Source of the DNA: Desulfovibrionales bacterium GWA2_65_9
Lineage (GTDB): Bacteria > Desulfobacterota > Desulfovibrionia > Desulfovibrionales > Desulfovibrionaceae
Length of the DNA stretch: 5,102 bases
Reading direction: 5' to 3'
NCBI GenBank assembly: GCA_001799475.1
Contig: MGTN01000083.1
Location: 914 to 6,015 of the forward strand
Positions 1 to 5,102 of the stretch are shown piece by piece; position 1 is the stretch's first letter, and every line of letters starts with the position of its first letter. Position numbers and translations under genes: made by a program. The notes under the pieces are model-generated. The model was not told the origin of the DNA. It ran no database searches and was given only the letters and a program-made list of their open reading frames with translations.

Positions 1-2
1 CG

Positions 3-22
3 CTACCAGCCTTCTACCAGCC
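3..22. repeat. 9-bp direct repeat across the helicase stop codon
   Basis: CTACCAGCC occurs at 3-11 and again at 14-22 on the plus strand, so the last codons and TAG stop of the helicase gene (GGCTGGTAG) are repeated just downstream after two bases. Its role is unknown and it may be slippage. The window ends too soon to see what follows. Confidence 0.6.
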
Positions 23-610
23 GACGGGCAGGCGCGCCTTTTGCCCGGCCTTGTTGGAGAACAGCACATGCCTGTTCTCGCGGCCATACAGGTACAGGTC
101 GCGGGTCACGGCCACGTCCTGGCGGCAGTACTTGGCGATCTCGTCCAGGCGGCCCTCGGCCCACCACTGGAGGGCCTGCAGGCCGTCGGCGCTCTTTCCC
201 ACGTTGAGCGTGGCCTGGGCCAGGTTGTCCAGCTTGAGCCTGTAGCCCAGGCGCTCGTGCACGTGGGCCAGCATGTCGAGCGTGGGCAGGCTCGCGTAGG
301 CAAAGGGGTGTACCCCGGCCAGCACGCCGTAGTCAAACCGCAGGATGTTGAAGCCCACCACAAGATCGAAGGATTTCAGGCGTTCAGCAAGAAGCGGGAT
401 CTCGTGCTCCTGGTAGTCCACGAACTCGTCCGTGCCGGAGTCGTAGAGCACGGCGATGGACACGCCCATGAGGTCGGGCCGGGTCCAGCCGCCCACCTCG
501 GCGGCGCTGCGGCGCGTCTCCACGTCCACCACGGCGAAGCGTTTGGGGATATGCACCGCTGGCATTTCGATGCCGGGCAGGGTTGCTTCTTTGAACATGG
601 TCTTGGGCAT
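14..610 (-). other. Possible internal translation product: free exonuclease domain (198 residues)
   Basis: An in-frame ATG (residue 778 of the fusion, MPKTMFKEATLPG) is preceded by AGGAGG with a 5-base spacer, the best ribosome binding site in the window. A start here would give the complete DEDD exonuclease domain alone, with D806, E808, D870, Y938 and D942 of the fusion all retained and almost no linker. This would mimic the separate mrfB/yprB gene of Bacillus. What is seen is the motif and its placement exactly between the domains; that it is used is an inference. The GAG GAG codons could simply encode Glu-Glu in the linker. Confidence 0.45.
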
Positions 611-2941
611 TGCTGCCTCCTCTTGGGCTTTGGTGATGTCAGGCGTCACATCCGGGCCGGGCGCGCCGCAGGACAGCTCGCGCAGCAGAAACAAGGCCGC
701 AGCCTTGTCGATGGGCCGGTTGCCGGAGCCGCATTTGGGCGAATGCACGCAGCTTGGACAGCCCAACTCGCAGGGGCAGTCGCGGACGACGGCCAGGGTG
801 CGCTCAAGCAGTTCTTCCGCGCGGCTGAAAGCTTCTCTGGTCAAGCCCGCGCCGCCGGGCATGCCGTCGTAGATAAACACCGCAGCGCCATTGGTCTGCG
901 GGTGCAGGGGCGTGCTGATGCCGCCCAGGTCATTGCGGTCGGTCATGACGAGCAAGGGCAGGATGCCGATGGCCGCGTGTTCCAGGGCGTGGATGCCGCC
1001 CATGAAGTGCAGGTACTGGTCCTCGGCCTTGCGCCGGGCGTCGTCCGGCACGTCGAGCCACAGGCCCTCGGTCTCGAAAACGCTTGGGGGAAGATCGAGC
1101 GGCACCATGCCCAGCAGGTTACCGCCGCGCGTGGAGCGCTTCTCATAGCCGGTGACCTGCTCTGTGACGCGCAGCCGCGCCAGGGTGAAGCGTGTCCCGA
1201 GCACCTCGCGCCGGTCGTAGATCTCCAGGATCTCGGTGTCCTTGGTCGAGCGCACGCGGGTGGAATAGCCCACGCGGGCCGCGCGGACCTTGACCGTGGC
1301 CGTGGGCAGGTCGAGCGACTCCACCAGCCAGGTGCGGCCCCGGTGCAGGTACACCGCGCCAGGGTGGGTCTCGCGGCAGGCGCGCAGCGAGTCCACGGCC
1401 CCGATGACGGCCCCGGTGTCCGCGTCGCCCTCAGCCACGACAATGGAGACCTGGGACCCGGCCCCGCGCAGGTCCACATCGCGCTGGGGGCGCTTGCGCG
1501 GGGAGATGATGTCGCGGCCGTCCGCACTCCAGTAGAGTTTGCCCGTGGCAATGAGCCCGGCCAGGGCCGCGCGCACGCCGGGCGGGCGCAGATACGGCTC
1601 GTTCTGCACCAGCGGCAGCTCGGCGGCAGCGCAGATGAGGTGGCGCGGCAGGATCACCGGATTCTCCGGGTTCAGCACGGCGCGCTCCGGCGGGCGGGCG
1701 AAAAAGTCCTCGGGGTGGCGCATGAAGTACTGGTCCAGGGCGTCCTCCTGGGCCACGAGCACCACGGCCGACTCCTGCTGGGCGCGGCCCACGCGCCCGC
1801 CGCGTTGCAAGGTGGCCATGACGCTGCCGGGGTAGCCGACCAGGATGCAGACGTCGAGCCCGCCGATGTCGATGCCCAGCTCCAGGGCGCTGGTGCTGAT
1901 GACCGCGAGCAAATCGCCCGAGGCCATGCGCGCTTCGATCTCGCGGCGTTCCTCGGGCAGAAAACCCGCGCGATAGGCGCTGATGCGCTCGCGGTACTGG
2001 CCGCTTTTTTCGCTGGCCCACATGGCGATGAGCTCGGTCATGCGGCGGCTCTGGGCGTAGACGATGGTCTTGAGCCCACGCGAGAGCGCCGCCTGCAACA
2101 GCTGGATGGCCGCAGTGGCGGGCGAGTCCTCGGGGTTCAGGAAGACCATGTGCCGGGCGCCCGCAGGAGCCCCGCTCTGGGTCACGGCCACGGGCTCCAA
2201 GCCGGTCAGGAGCTGGCAGAGCTCGGCCGGGTTGCCCACCGTGGCCGAGCAGAACACGAACACCGGGTCGCTGCCGTAGTAGCGGCAGATGCGCTGCATG
2301 CGCCGCAGCACCTGGCTCATGTGCGCGCCCAGCACGCCCCGATAGGTGTGCACCTCGTCGATGACGATGTGCGTCAGCGTGGCAAAGACCTGGGCCCAGG
2401 TGCCGTGGTGCGGCAGCATGGACAGGTGCAGCATCTCCGGGTTGGTCAAGAGCAGGTTGGGCGGCTTCTTGCGGATCTTGGCCCGGGCCGAGGGCTTGGT
2501 GTCGCCGTCGTAGATGGCGGCCGTGGGCCGCAACGCGGGGGACAGCCCCTCCGGCAACCCGGCCAGCAGCTCGTTGAACCCGCGCAGCTGGTCCTGGGCC
2601 AGGGCTTTCAGGGGGTATATCGCCAGCGCCCTGGAATCAGGATTCGCCAGCACGGCCTCGGTGATCGGCAACTGGAAGGCAAAGGTCTTGCCGCTGGCCG
2701 TGGGCGTGGCCACCACCACATGCCTGCCTGCGCGCACGAGGTCGGCAGCCAGGGCCTGGTGGGAGTACAGCGCGTCGATGCCTCGCGTGGCCAGCACCTC
2801 GCGGATGGCCTTGGGCCAGGGCCGCTTGGGCTCGGCGTACTCGGCCTCTCGGCCCGGCACGAGCCGGTGGTGGCACACCTGGCGTCCCAGGCGCTCGCTT
2901 GCCAGCAGCGCGGCTATGTATTCGGCGATGGGGGAGGGCAT
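14..2941 (-). CDS. MrfA/YprA-like DEAD/DEAH helicase fused to a DEDD (MrfB/YprB-like) exonuclease domain
   Basis: This 975-residue cytoplasmic protein is predicted to move on DNA using ATP and to degrade DNA from an end. The helicase part shows motif I TPTASGKT (79-86, K85), Ia YPLKALAQDQ (109-118), II DEVH (195-198), III SAT (232-234), V TSALELGIDIG (350-360) and VI QRGGRVGR (379-386). A cysteine cluster CPCELGCPSCVHSPKC (722-737) matches the zinc-binding DUF1998 region of MrfA-type helicases. After a linker (about 758-800) comes an exonuclease fold: D806 and E808 (VVDVET), N865-x3-F-D870, and Y938-x3-D942, a complete DEDDy-type set. In Bacillus MrfA and MrfB are separate repair proteins; here they are fused. 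The ATG at 2941 has no Shine-Dalgarno, only C-rich sequence, and starts 26 bases after the antitoxin stop, so translation may be coupled. The stop is TAG. Family assignment is firm; the substrate is inferred. Confidence 0.93.
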   Translation of the reverse strand: MPSPIAEYIAALLASERLGRQVCHHRLVPGREAEYAEPKRPWPKAIREVLATRGIDALYSHQALAADLVRAGRHVVVATPTASGKTFAFQLPITEAVLANPDSRALAIYPLKALAQDQLRGFNELLAGLPEGLSPALRPTAAIYDGDTKPSARAKIRKKPPNLLLTNPEMLHLSMLPHHGTWAQVFATLTHIVIDEVHTYRGVLGAHMSQVLRRMQRICRYYGSDPVFVFCSATVGNPAELCQLLTGLEPVAVTQSGAPAGARHMVFLNPEDSPATAAIQLLQAALSRGLKTIVYAQSRRMTELIAMWASEKSGQYRERISAYRAGFLPEERREIEARMASGDLLAVISTSALELGIDIGGLDVCILVGYPGSVMATLQRGGRVGRAQQESAVVLVAQEDALDQYFMRHPEDFFARPPERAVLNPENPVILPRHLICAAAELPLVQNEPYLRPPGVRAALAGLIATGKLYWSADGRDIISPRKRPQRDVDLRGAGSQVSIVVAEGDADTGAVIGAVDSLRACRETHPGAVYLHRGRTWLVESLDLPTATVKVRAARVGYSTRVRSTKDTEILEIYDRREVLGTRFTLARLRVTEQVTGYEKRSTRGGNLLGMVPLDLPPSVFETEGLWLDVPDDARRKAEDQYLHFMGGIHALEHAAIGILPLLVMTDRNDLGGISTPLHPQTNGAAVFIYDGMPGGAGLTREAFSRAEELLERTLAVVRDCPCELGCPSCVHSPKCGSGNRPIDKAAALFLLRELSCGAPGPDVTPDITKAQEEAAMPKTMFKEATLPGIEMPAVHIPKRFAVVDVETRRSAAEVGGWTRPDLMGVSIAVLYDSGTDEFVDYQEHEIPLLAERLKSFDLVVGFNILRFDYGVLAGVHPFAYASLPTLDMLAHVHERLGYRLKLDNLAQATLNVGKSADGLQALQWWAEGRLDEIAKYCRQDVAVTRDLYLYGRENRHVLFSNKAGQKARLPVGW
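616..621 (-). promoter_or_regulatory. Internal Shine-Dalgarno at helicase/exonuclease junction
   Basis: On the minus strand the sequence reads AAGAGGAGGCAGCAATG. AGGAGG is a six-base match to the anti-Shine-Dalgarno, and five bases separate it from the ATG at 610. By contrast the annotated start of the whole gene at 2941 has no such site. Confidence 0.5.
2901..2941 (-). repeat. Helicase start-region repeat, copy A (in the intact gene)
   Basis: This copy covers the first codons of the intact helicase gene. Positions 2901-2935 match 3288-3322 at 34 of 35 bases, and 2901-2928 match without a mismatch. Weaker similarity continues through the ATG and about 20 bases into the leader (CCCTGCACTC here, CCCTACACTC in the other copy). 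Copy A lacks 12 bases that copy B has just after its start codon. Confidence 0.9.
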
Positions 2942-2967
2942 GGGGGAGAGTGCAGGGGATAAGCCAA

Positions 2968-3225
2968 TTACTCGGCGAGGTCGACGAAGAGGGCGTCCAC
3001 CGAGGCGTGGCGCGTGAGCCCGCGCCCTGTCTCCAGCTCGCGCAGGGCGGCCAGGGTGGCGGCGTTGGGGGCCTCGATGGGGAACGGCAGGGCCTTCTTG
3101 TCCACCACGCGGTGCAGAAACAGCCGGATGGCATCGCTGGGCGTCAGGCCCATGCTCTTGAGCACGGTTGTGGCTTCGGCCTTGAGGCCGGGCTCGATGC
3201 GCGCGCGGATGACGGTATCGGACAT
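2968..3225 (-). CDS. RelB/DinJ-family ribbon-helix-helix antitoxin, apparently orphan
   Basis: The 85-residue protein has the layout of RelB/DinJ antitoxins. A beta strand TVIRARIEP (4-12) pairs in the dimer to contact DNA. It is followed by helix GLKAEATTVLKSMGL (13-27), then TPSDAIRLFLHRVV (28-41) and KKALPF, a typical family stretch. The C-terminal part (about 50-85, ending ALFVDLAE) normally wraps the toxin. Length is normal and nothing is truncated. The start has a good site, AGGAG seven bases before the ATG. Family members repress their own operon and neutralise a RelE/YafQ-type RNase encoded just downstream. Here no toxin gene follows: the next gene, 26 bases on, is the helicase. Copies of the helicase start flank the gene on both sides, suggesting it came in as a cassette. 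Surviving function could be self-repression or rescue from a toxin encoded elsewhere. Confidence 0.88.
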   Translation of the reverse strand: MSDTVIRARIEPGLKAEATTVLKSMGLTPSDAIRLFLHRVVDKKALPFPIEAPNAATLAALRELETGRGLTRHASVDALFVDLAE

Positions 3226-3232
3226 GGGGTCG

Positions 3233-3237
3233 CTCCT
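3233..3237 (-). promoter_or_regulatory. Shine-Dalgarno of the antitoxin gene
   Basis: AGGAG lies seven bases before the ATG at 3225, confirming that start. Confidence 0.8.
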
Positions 3238-3240
3238 GTT

Positions 3241-3252
3241 TTGTAGCTACAA
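3241..3252. promoter_or_regulatory. Perfect 12-bp palindrome, presumed antitoxin operator
   Basis: TTGTAGCTACAA is its own reverse complement and overlaps the putative -10 box of the antitoxin promoter. A further half-site GCTAC (3257-3261) repeats GCTAC (3246-3250) exactly 11 bp away, about one helical turn, which suits cooperative binding of ribbon-helix-helix dimers. Antitoxins of the RelB/DinJ family bind short inverted repeats in their own promoters. That this is the bound site is an inference. Confidence 0.65.
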
Positions 3253-3278
3253 TATGGCTACGGACGGGAGGATGTCAA
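3249..3278 (-). promoter_or_regulatory. Sigma-70-type promoter of the antitoxin (and probably helicase) transcript
   Basis: A perfect -35 box TTGACA (3278-3273) is followed after 18 bases by TATTGT (3254-3249), or after 16 bases by CATATT (3256-3251), each four of six matches to the -10 consensus. The start of transcription would fall about 10-20 bases before the antitoxin Shine-Dalgarno. No terminator is visible between the antitoxin and the helicase, so this promoter probably serves both. Confidence 0.65.
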
Positions 3279-3340
3279 GGGGCGAGGGCCAGCAGCGCGG
3301 CTATGTATTCGGCGAGGGGGGACGATTCATGGGGCGGCAT
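3275..3340 (-). pseudogene. Truncated duplicate of the helicase N-terminus (21 codons)
   Basis: A short frame from the ATG at 3340 encodes MPPHESSPLAEYIAALLA followed by LAP and TGA. The intact helicase begins MPSPIAEYIAALLASERLG, so the two share AEYIAALLA and the preceding SP. The frame leaves helicase similarity at 3287/3288, where antitoxin-side DNA begins, and its TGA lies inside the TTGACA box of the antitoxin promoter. The simplest reading is that it is the severed 5' end of a former helicase gene, or the leftover of a homeologous recombination. It has no Shine-Dalgarno, only C-rich sequence upstream, as does the intact copy. Use as a leader peptide cannot be excluded but is less likely. 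Confidence 0.75.
3288..3340 (-). repeat. Helicase start-region repeat, copy B (upstream remnant)
   Basis: This is the second copy of the helicase 5' end, 387 bp from copy A and on the far side of the antitoxin gene. It keeps an ATG (3340) and the reading frame for PLAEYIAALLA. The match to copy A ends abruptly at 3288, after which the antitoxin promoter begins. It carries an extra 12 bases (3323-3334) relative to copy A. Confidence 0.9.
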
Positions 3341-3410
3341 GGGGGGAGTGTAGGGCGAAAGGAGCTGGGGGGAAGAGAGGGCGGCTATCTTCTGCTAGAA
3401 AGAGATTGCG
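3341..3410. other. G-run-rich spacer between the unknown gene and the helicase remnant
   Basis: No gene is seen here. The plus strand is purine-rich, with G runs at 3341-3346, 3353-3355, 3367-3372 and 3379-3381 that continue those at 3316-3321 and 3331-3334. This is near but not strictly within the usual G-quadruplex pattern, because one loop is 11 bases. The RNA made from the minus strand would be C-rich. No hairpin followed by a T run is present, so no intrinsic terminator was called after the unknown gene. Confidence 0.5.
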
Positions 3411-4085
3411 CTAAACTCCGGAAAATACTTGCATCAGTTGCTGCTTGAGATTCTGGCAATACAGGCCACACCCGATTAGCATGTCTCTCAGAGGAAGATC
3501 AGAATATGTGACCTGTTGATTTGGAGCAACGCCTATGCCCGTCGCAACTATTGGCTGTATAATATTAGTGCCTTCCGGCGTGTACCTCCAGCTATGGTGC
3601 TTAAATATATTAGAAAGGACACGCACAGAATCTGCGACGTTGAAATTCTCAATGCCCGTGATTTCAACACCTGTATTATCGCGAAAATACTTCTCTAGCT
3701 CTTTTCCATTAATTCGTTTTGAGGCTTTCTTTTTCGAGTTAATAGCATATAAATCGTGCGTTCTGTTAATGTGAACATATATTGAATCGCAAACTTTCTG
3801 GTAATATGCCTCTATTCGTGACTGAGCAGCAACAATTACCGCCGCATACATGCTTTCCGTAATTGTGAACAGGGTATCTGCATCTTCTTGCTGCTGCTGA
3901 TTTTCGATACGATCACTGCCGCCATGTGCCGCAATAATGTCGTCTGCATGTGCGTCATGTGAAAGCATTACTCGCTCGACCCATGTAAACCATAGGCTAT
4001 CATTGTAGCCGTCCACAGTGACTGGAAATGGGTTTGGCAATAAGGCAAGGCTGAATAAGCCGGGATTGTCTGGGGAAATACGCAC
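3411..4085 (-). CDS. Unrecognised AT-rich protein (224 residues), possibly HEPN-like
   Basis: I do not recognise this gene. It opens with GTG (MRISPDNPG) four codons after the regulator's TAG and in the same frame, with a weak G-rich site AGGGGGA before it; an alternative ATG is at residue 40. No signal peptide or membrane helix is evident. The middle looks helical: ITESMYAAVIVAAQSRIEAYYQKVCDSI (about 75-102), a lysine-rich turn NSKKKASKRING (116-127), then KELEKYFRDN (128-137) and VRVLSNIFKHHSWRY (154-168). The spacing of the last part, with N159-x3-H163, recalls the R-N-x3-H signature of HEPN RNase or Abi-type proteins, but the Arg before Asn is replaced by Ser158. G+C is about 35-40% in counted lines against about 63% in the regulator, which indicates recent transfer. 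HEPN membership is only a weak structural guess; the coding call itself is good. Confidence 0.75.
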   Translation of the reverse strand: MRISPDNPGLFSLALLPNPFPVTVDGYNDSLWFTWVERVMLSHDAHADDIIAAHGGSDRIENQQQQEDADTLFTITESMYAAVIVAAQSRIEAYYQKVCDSIYVHINRTHDLYAINSKKKASKRINGKELEKYFRDNTGVEITGIENFNVADSVRVLSNIFKHHSWRYTPEGTNIIQPIVATGIGVAPNQQVTYSDLPLRDMLIGCGLYCQNLKQQLMQVFSGV

Positions 4086-4094
4086 CCCGTCCCC

Positions 4095-5102
4095 CTACTT
4101 CGCCGAAATATTGTACTTCTTCAGCTTGTACTGCAGCAGACTCTTGGAGACGTTCAGCAGCTCCGCCGCCTTGACCTGCACAAAATCGCCACGCACGAGC
4201 GCCCGGCGGATCACCGCCGCCTCGATCTTCTCCAGCGTCTCCGAGAGGTCGAGCTTGGTCGGCAGCAGGTCCACCGCGCTCTTGAACTGCGACTCCTCGT
4301 CCTTGATCTCCGGCGGCAGGTCCTCGGCGCTCACGGTGTCGCCCGTGCTCATGACCACGCAGCGCTCGATGACGTTCTCCAGCTGGCGCACGTTGCCCGG
4401 CCACTCGTAGGCCGAGAGGTAGTCCATGGCCGAGGGCGTGAAGCCCTTGAGCTCGCGCCCGTTCTCGCGCGCGTAGCGGTCCAGGAAGTGCGCGGCCAGA
4501 AACGGGATGTCCTCGCGGCGCTCCCGTAGTGGGGGCAGGTGGATGCTGACCACGTTCAGGCGGTAGAACAAATCCTCGCGGAAGCGGCCGTCGGCCACGG
4601 CCTTGGTCAGGTCGCGGTTGGTGGCGGCCACGATGCGGATATCCACCTCCACGGACTCGGTGCCGCCCACGCGCTCGAAGCAGCGCTCCTGAAGCACGCG
4701 CAACAGCTTCACCTGCATGTCGTGCGACAGCTCGCCGATCTCGTCCAGAAACAGCGTGCCCTTGTCGGCCAGCTCAAAGCGCCCGCGCCTGCGCGACACC
4801 GCGCCGGTGAAGCTGCCCTTCTCGTGGCCGAAGAGTTCCGATTCCAGCACGCCGGTGTTCAGCGCCATGCAGTTGACCGAGATGAACGGCCCGTCCTTGC
4901 GCGGGGAGTCGTTGTGGATGGCCTTGGCGATGAGCTCCTTGCCCGTGCCGCTCTCGCCGGTGACGAGCACGGTGCTGCGGCTGGGCGCGGCGCGGTGCAC
5001 CATGTCCAGCACGTGGCGCATGCTCTTGTCCCGGGCCACGATGTTCTCCGGCCCGAAGCGCTCCTGGATTTGCCTGCGCAGGTGCCGGTTCTCCTGCTGG
5101 GC
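4095..5102 (-). CDS. Sigma-54-dependent transcriptional regulator, NtrC-type AAA+ with Fis HTH (5' partial)
   Basis: The frame is open to the window edge, so the gene is cut at its 5' end. The GTG at 5039 is an internal valine (ENIVARDKSM), preceded by 21 in-frame residues, NRHLRRQIQERFGPEN among them, typical of the linker before the AAA+ domain. At least 335 residues are visible. Counting from that valine: Walker A GESGTGKE (28-35), sigma-54 contact loop GSFTGA (75-80, GAFTGA in most relatives), Walker B LFLDEIG (96-102), sensor I VAATNRDL (137-144), arginine fingers in FREDLFYRLN (153-162), sensor II WPGNVRQLEN (213-222), and a Fis-type helix-turn-helix (about 274-310, AAELLNVSKSLLQYKLKKY). 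It remodels RNA polymerase with sigma-54 at enhancer-controlled promoters. The sensing domain, perhaps a receiver or PAS, is off the window, so the signal and target genes cannot be named. Confidence 0.96.
   Translation of the reverse strand, partial: AQQENRHLRRQIQERFGPENIVARDKSMRHVLDMVHRAAPSRSTVLVTGESGTGKELIAKAIHNDSPRKDGPFISVNCMALNTGVLESELFGHEKGSFTGAVSRRRGRFELADKGTLFLDEIGELSHDMQVKLLRVLQERCFERVGGTESVEVDIRIVAATNRDLTKAVADGRFREDLFYRLNVVSIHLPPLRERREDIPFLAAHFLDRYARENGRELKGFTPSAMDYLSAYEWPGNVRQLENVIERCVVMSTGDTVSAEDLPPEIKDEESQFKSAVDLLPTKLDLSETLEKIEAAVIRRALVRGDFVQVKAAELLNVSKSLLQYKLKKYNISAK

Noticed and set aside
14..2941. The DUF1998-bearing helicase as part of a DISARM-type defence locus
   Set aside because: DISARM needs DrmA and DrmB with a methyltransferase and DrmC nearby. 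None is present, and the helicase matches the MrfA repair type with its own nuclease domain.
41..2962. A 973-codon open frame on the plus strand covering the whole helicase gene
   Set aside because: Its product is a low-complexity mix rich in Gly, His, Ala, Gln and Arg with no recognisable motif. It is the antisense shadow expected in a GC-rich gene, while the minus strand shows every helicase motif.
2637..3134. A 165-codon minus-strand frame overlapping the antitoxin and helicase start
   Set aside because: It runs in another frame through two well-supported genes and its product is rich in Pro, Arg and Ala, as expected for a shadow of GC-rich coding DNA.
2942..3410. A RelE/YafQ toxin gene next to the antitoxin
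   Set aside because: The 26 bases after the antitoxin stop and the 185 bases before its start are too short, and the frames seen on either strand here show no toxin-like sequence.
3390..3410. A possible hairpin TCTTTCT/AGAAGA after the unknown gene as a terminator
   Set aside because: The stem is short and bulged, AT-rich and not followed by a T run on the minus strand, so it does not meet the form of an intrinsic terminator.
5037..5039. GTG at 5039 as the start of the sigma-54 regulator
   Set aside because: The frame is open for 21 more codons to the window edge and those residues look like the usual linker before the AAA+ domain, so this is an internal valine.

Overview
The window is GC-rich (one counted 60-base line in the regulator gene is 38/60 G+C), and every supportable gene lies on the minus strand. 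It is read here from right to left. A bacterial enhancer-binding protein of sigma-54 type, a fused MrfA-like helicase/exonuclease and the high GC would fit a Desulfovibrio-like deltaproteobacterium. This is an inference from gene style; no rRNA or other marker is present.

Layout in transcription order. (1) 5102-4095: the AAA+ and Fis-type DNA-binding parts of a sigma-54-dependent regulator, whose N-terminus runs off the window. (2) 4085-3411: an AT-rich gene (24/60 and 20/60 G+C in two counted lines) for an unrecognised 224-residue protein with a GTG start. It begins 9 bases after the regulator's TAG stop in the same frame and looks horizontally acquired. (3) 3410-3226: a spacer holding a broken 21-codon copy of the helicase gene's 5' end, then a sigma-70-like promoter with a perfect 12-bp palindrome over its -10 region. 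(4) 3225-2968: a complete RelB/DinJ-type antitoxin gene with no toxin gene in the window. (5) 2941-14: a 975-residue protein joining an MrfA/YprA-type superfamily 2 helicase with its cysteine-rich DUF1998 domain to a DEDD exonuclease domain resembling MrfB/YprB.

How the parts may work together. In Bacillus, MrfA (helicase) and MrfB (exonuclease) are separate neighbouring genes acting in repair of mitomycin-type DNA damage. Here they form one polypeptide, but a near-ideal ribosome binding site sits just before an in-frame ATG at the domain junction, so a free exonuclease might also be made. The antitoxin gene is wedged between two copies of the helicase start region, offset by 387 bp. The helicase therefore probably lies downstream of the antitoxin promoter and its presumed operator, which would place a repair enzyme under an antitoxin-type repressor.

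No RNA gene, CRISPR array, transposase, clear terminator or origin was seen. The most interesting signals are the duplicated helicase start around the orphan antitoxin, the internal start inside the helicase-nuclease fusion, and the AT-rich unknown gene.
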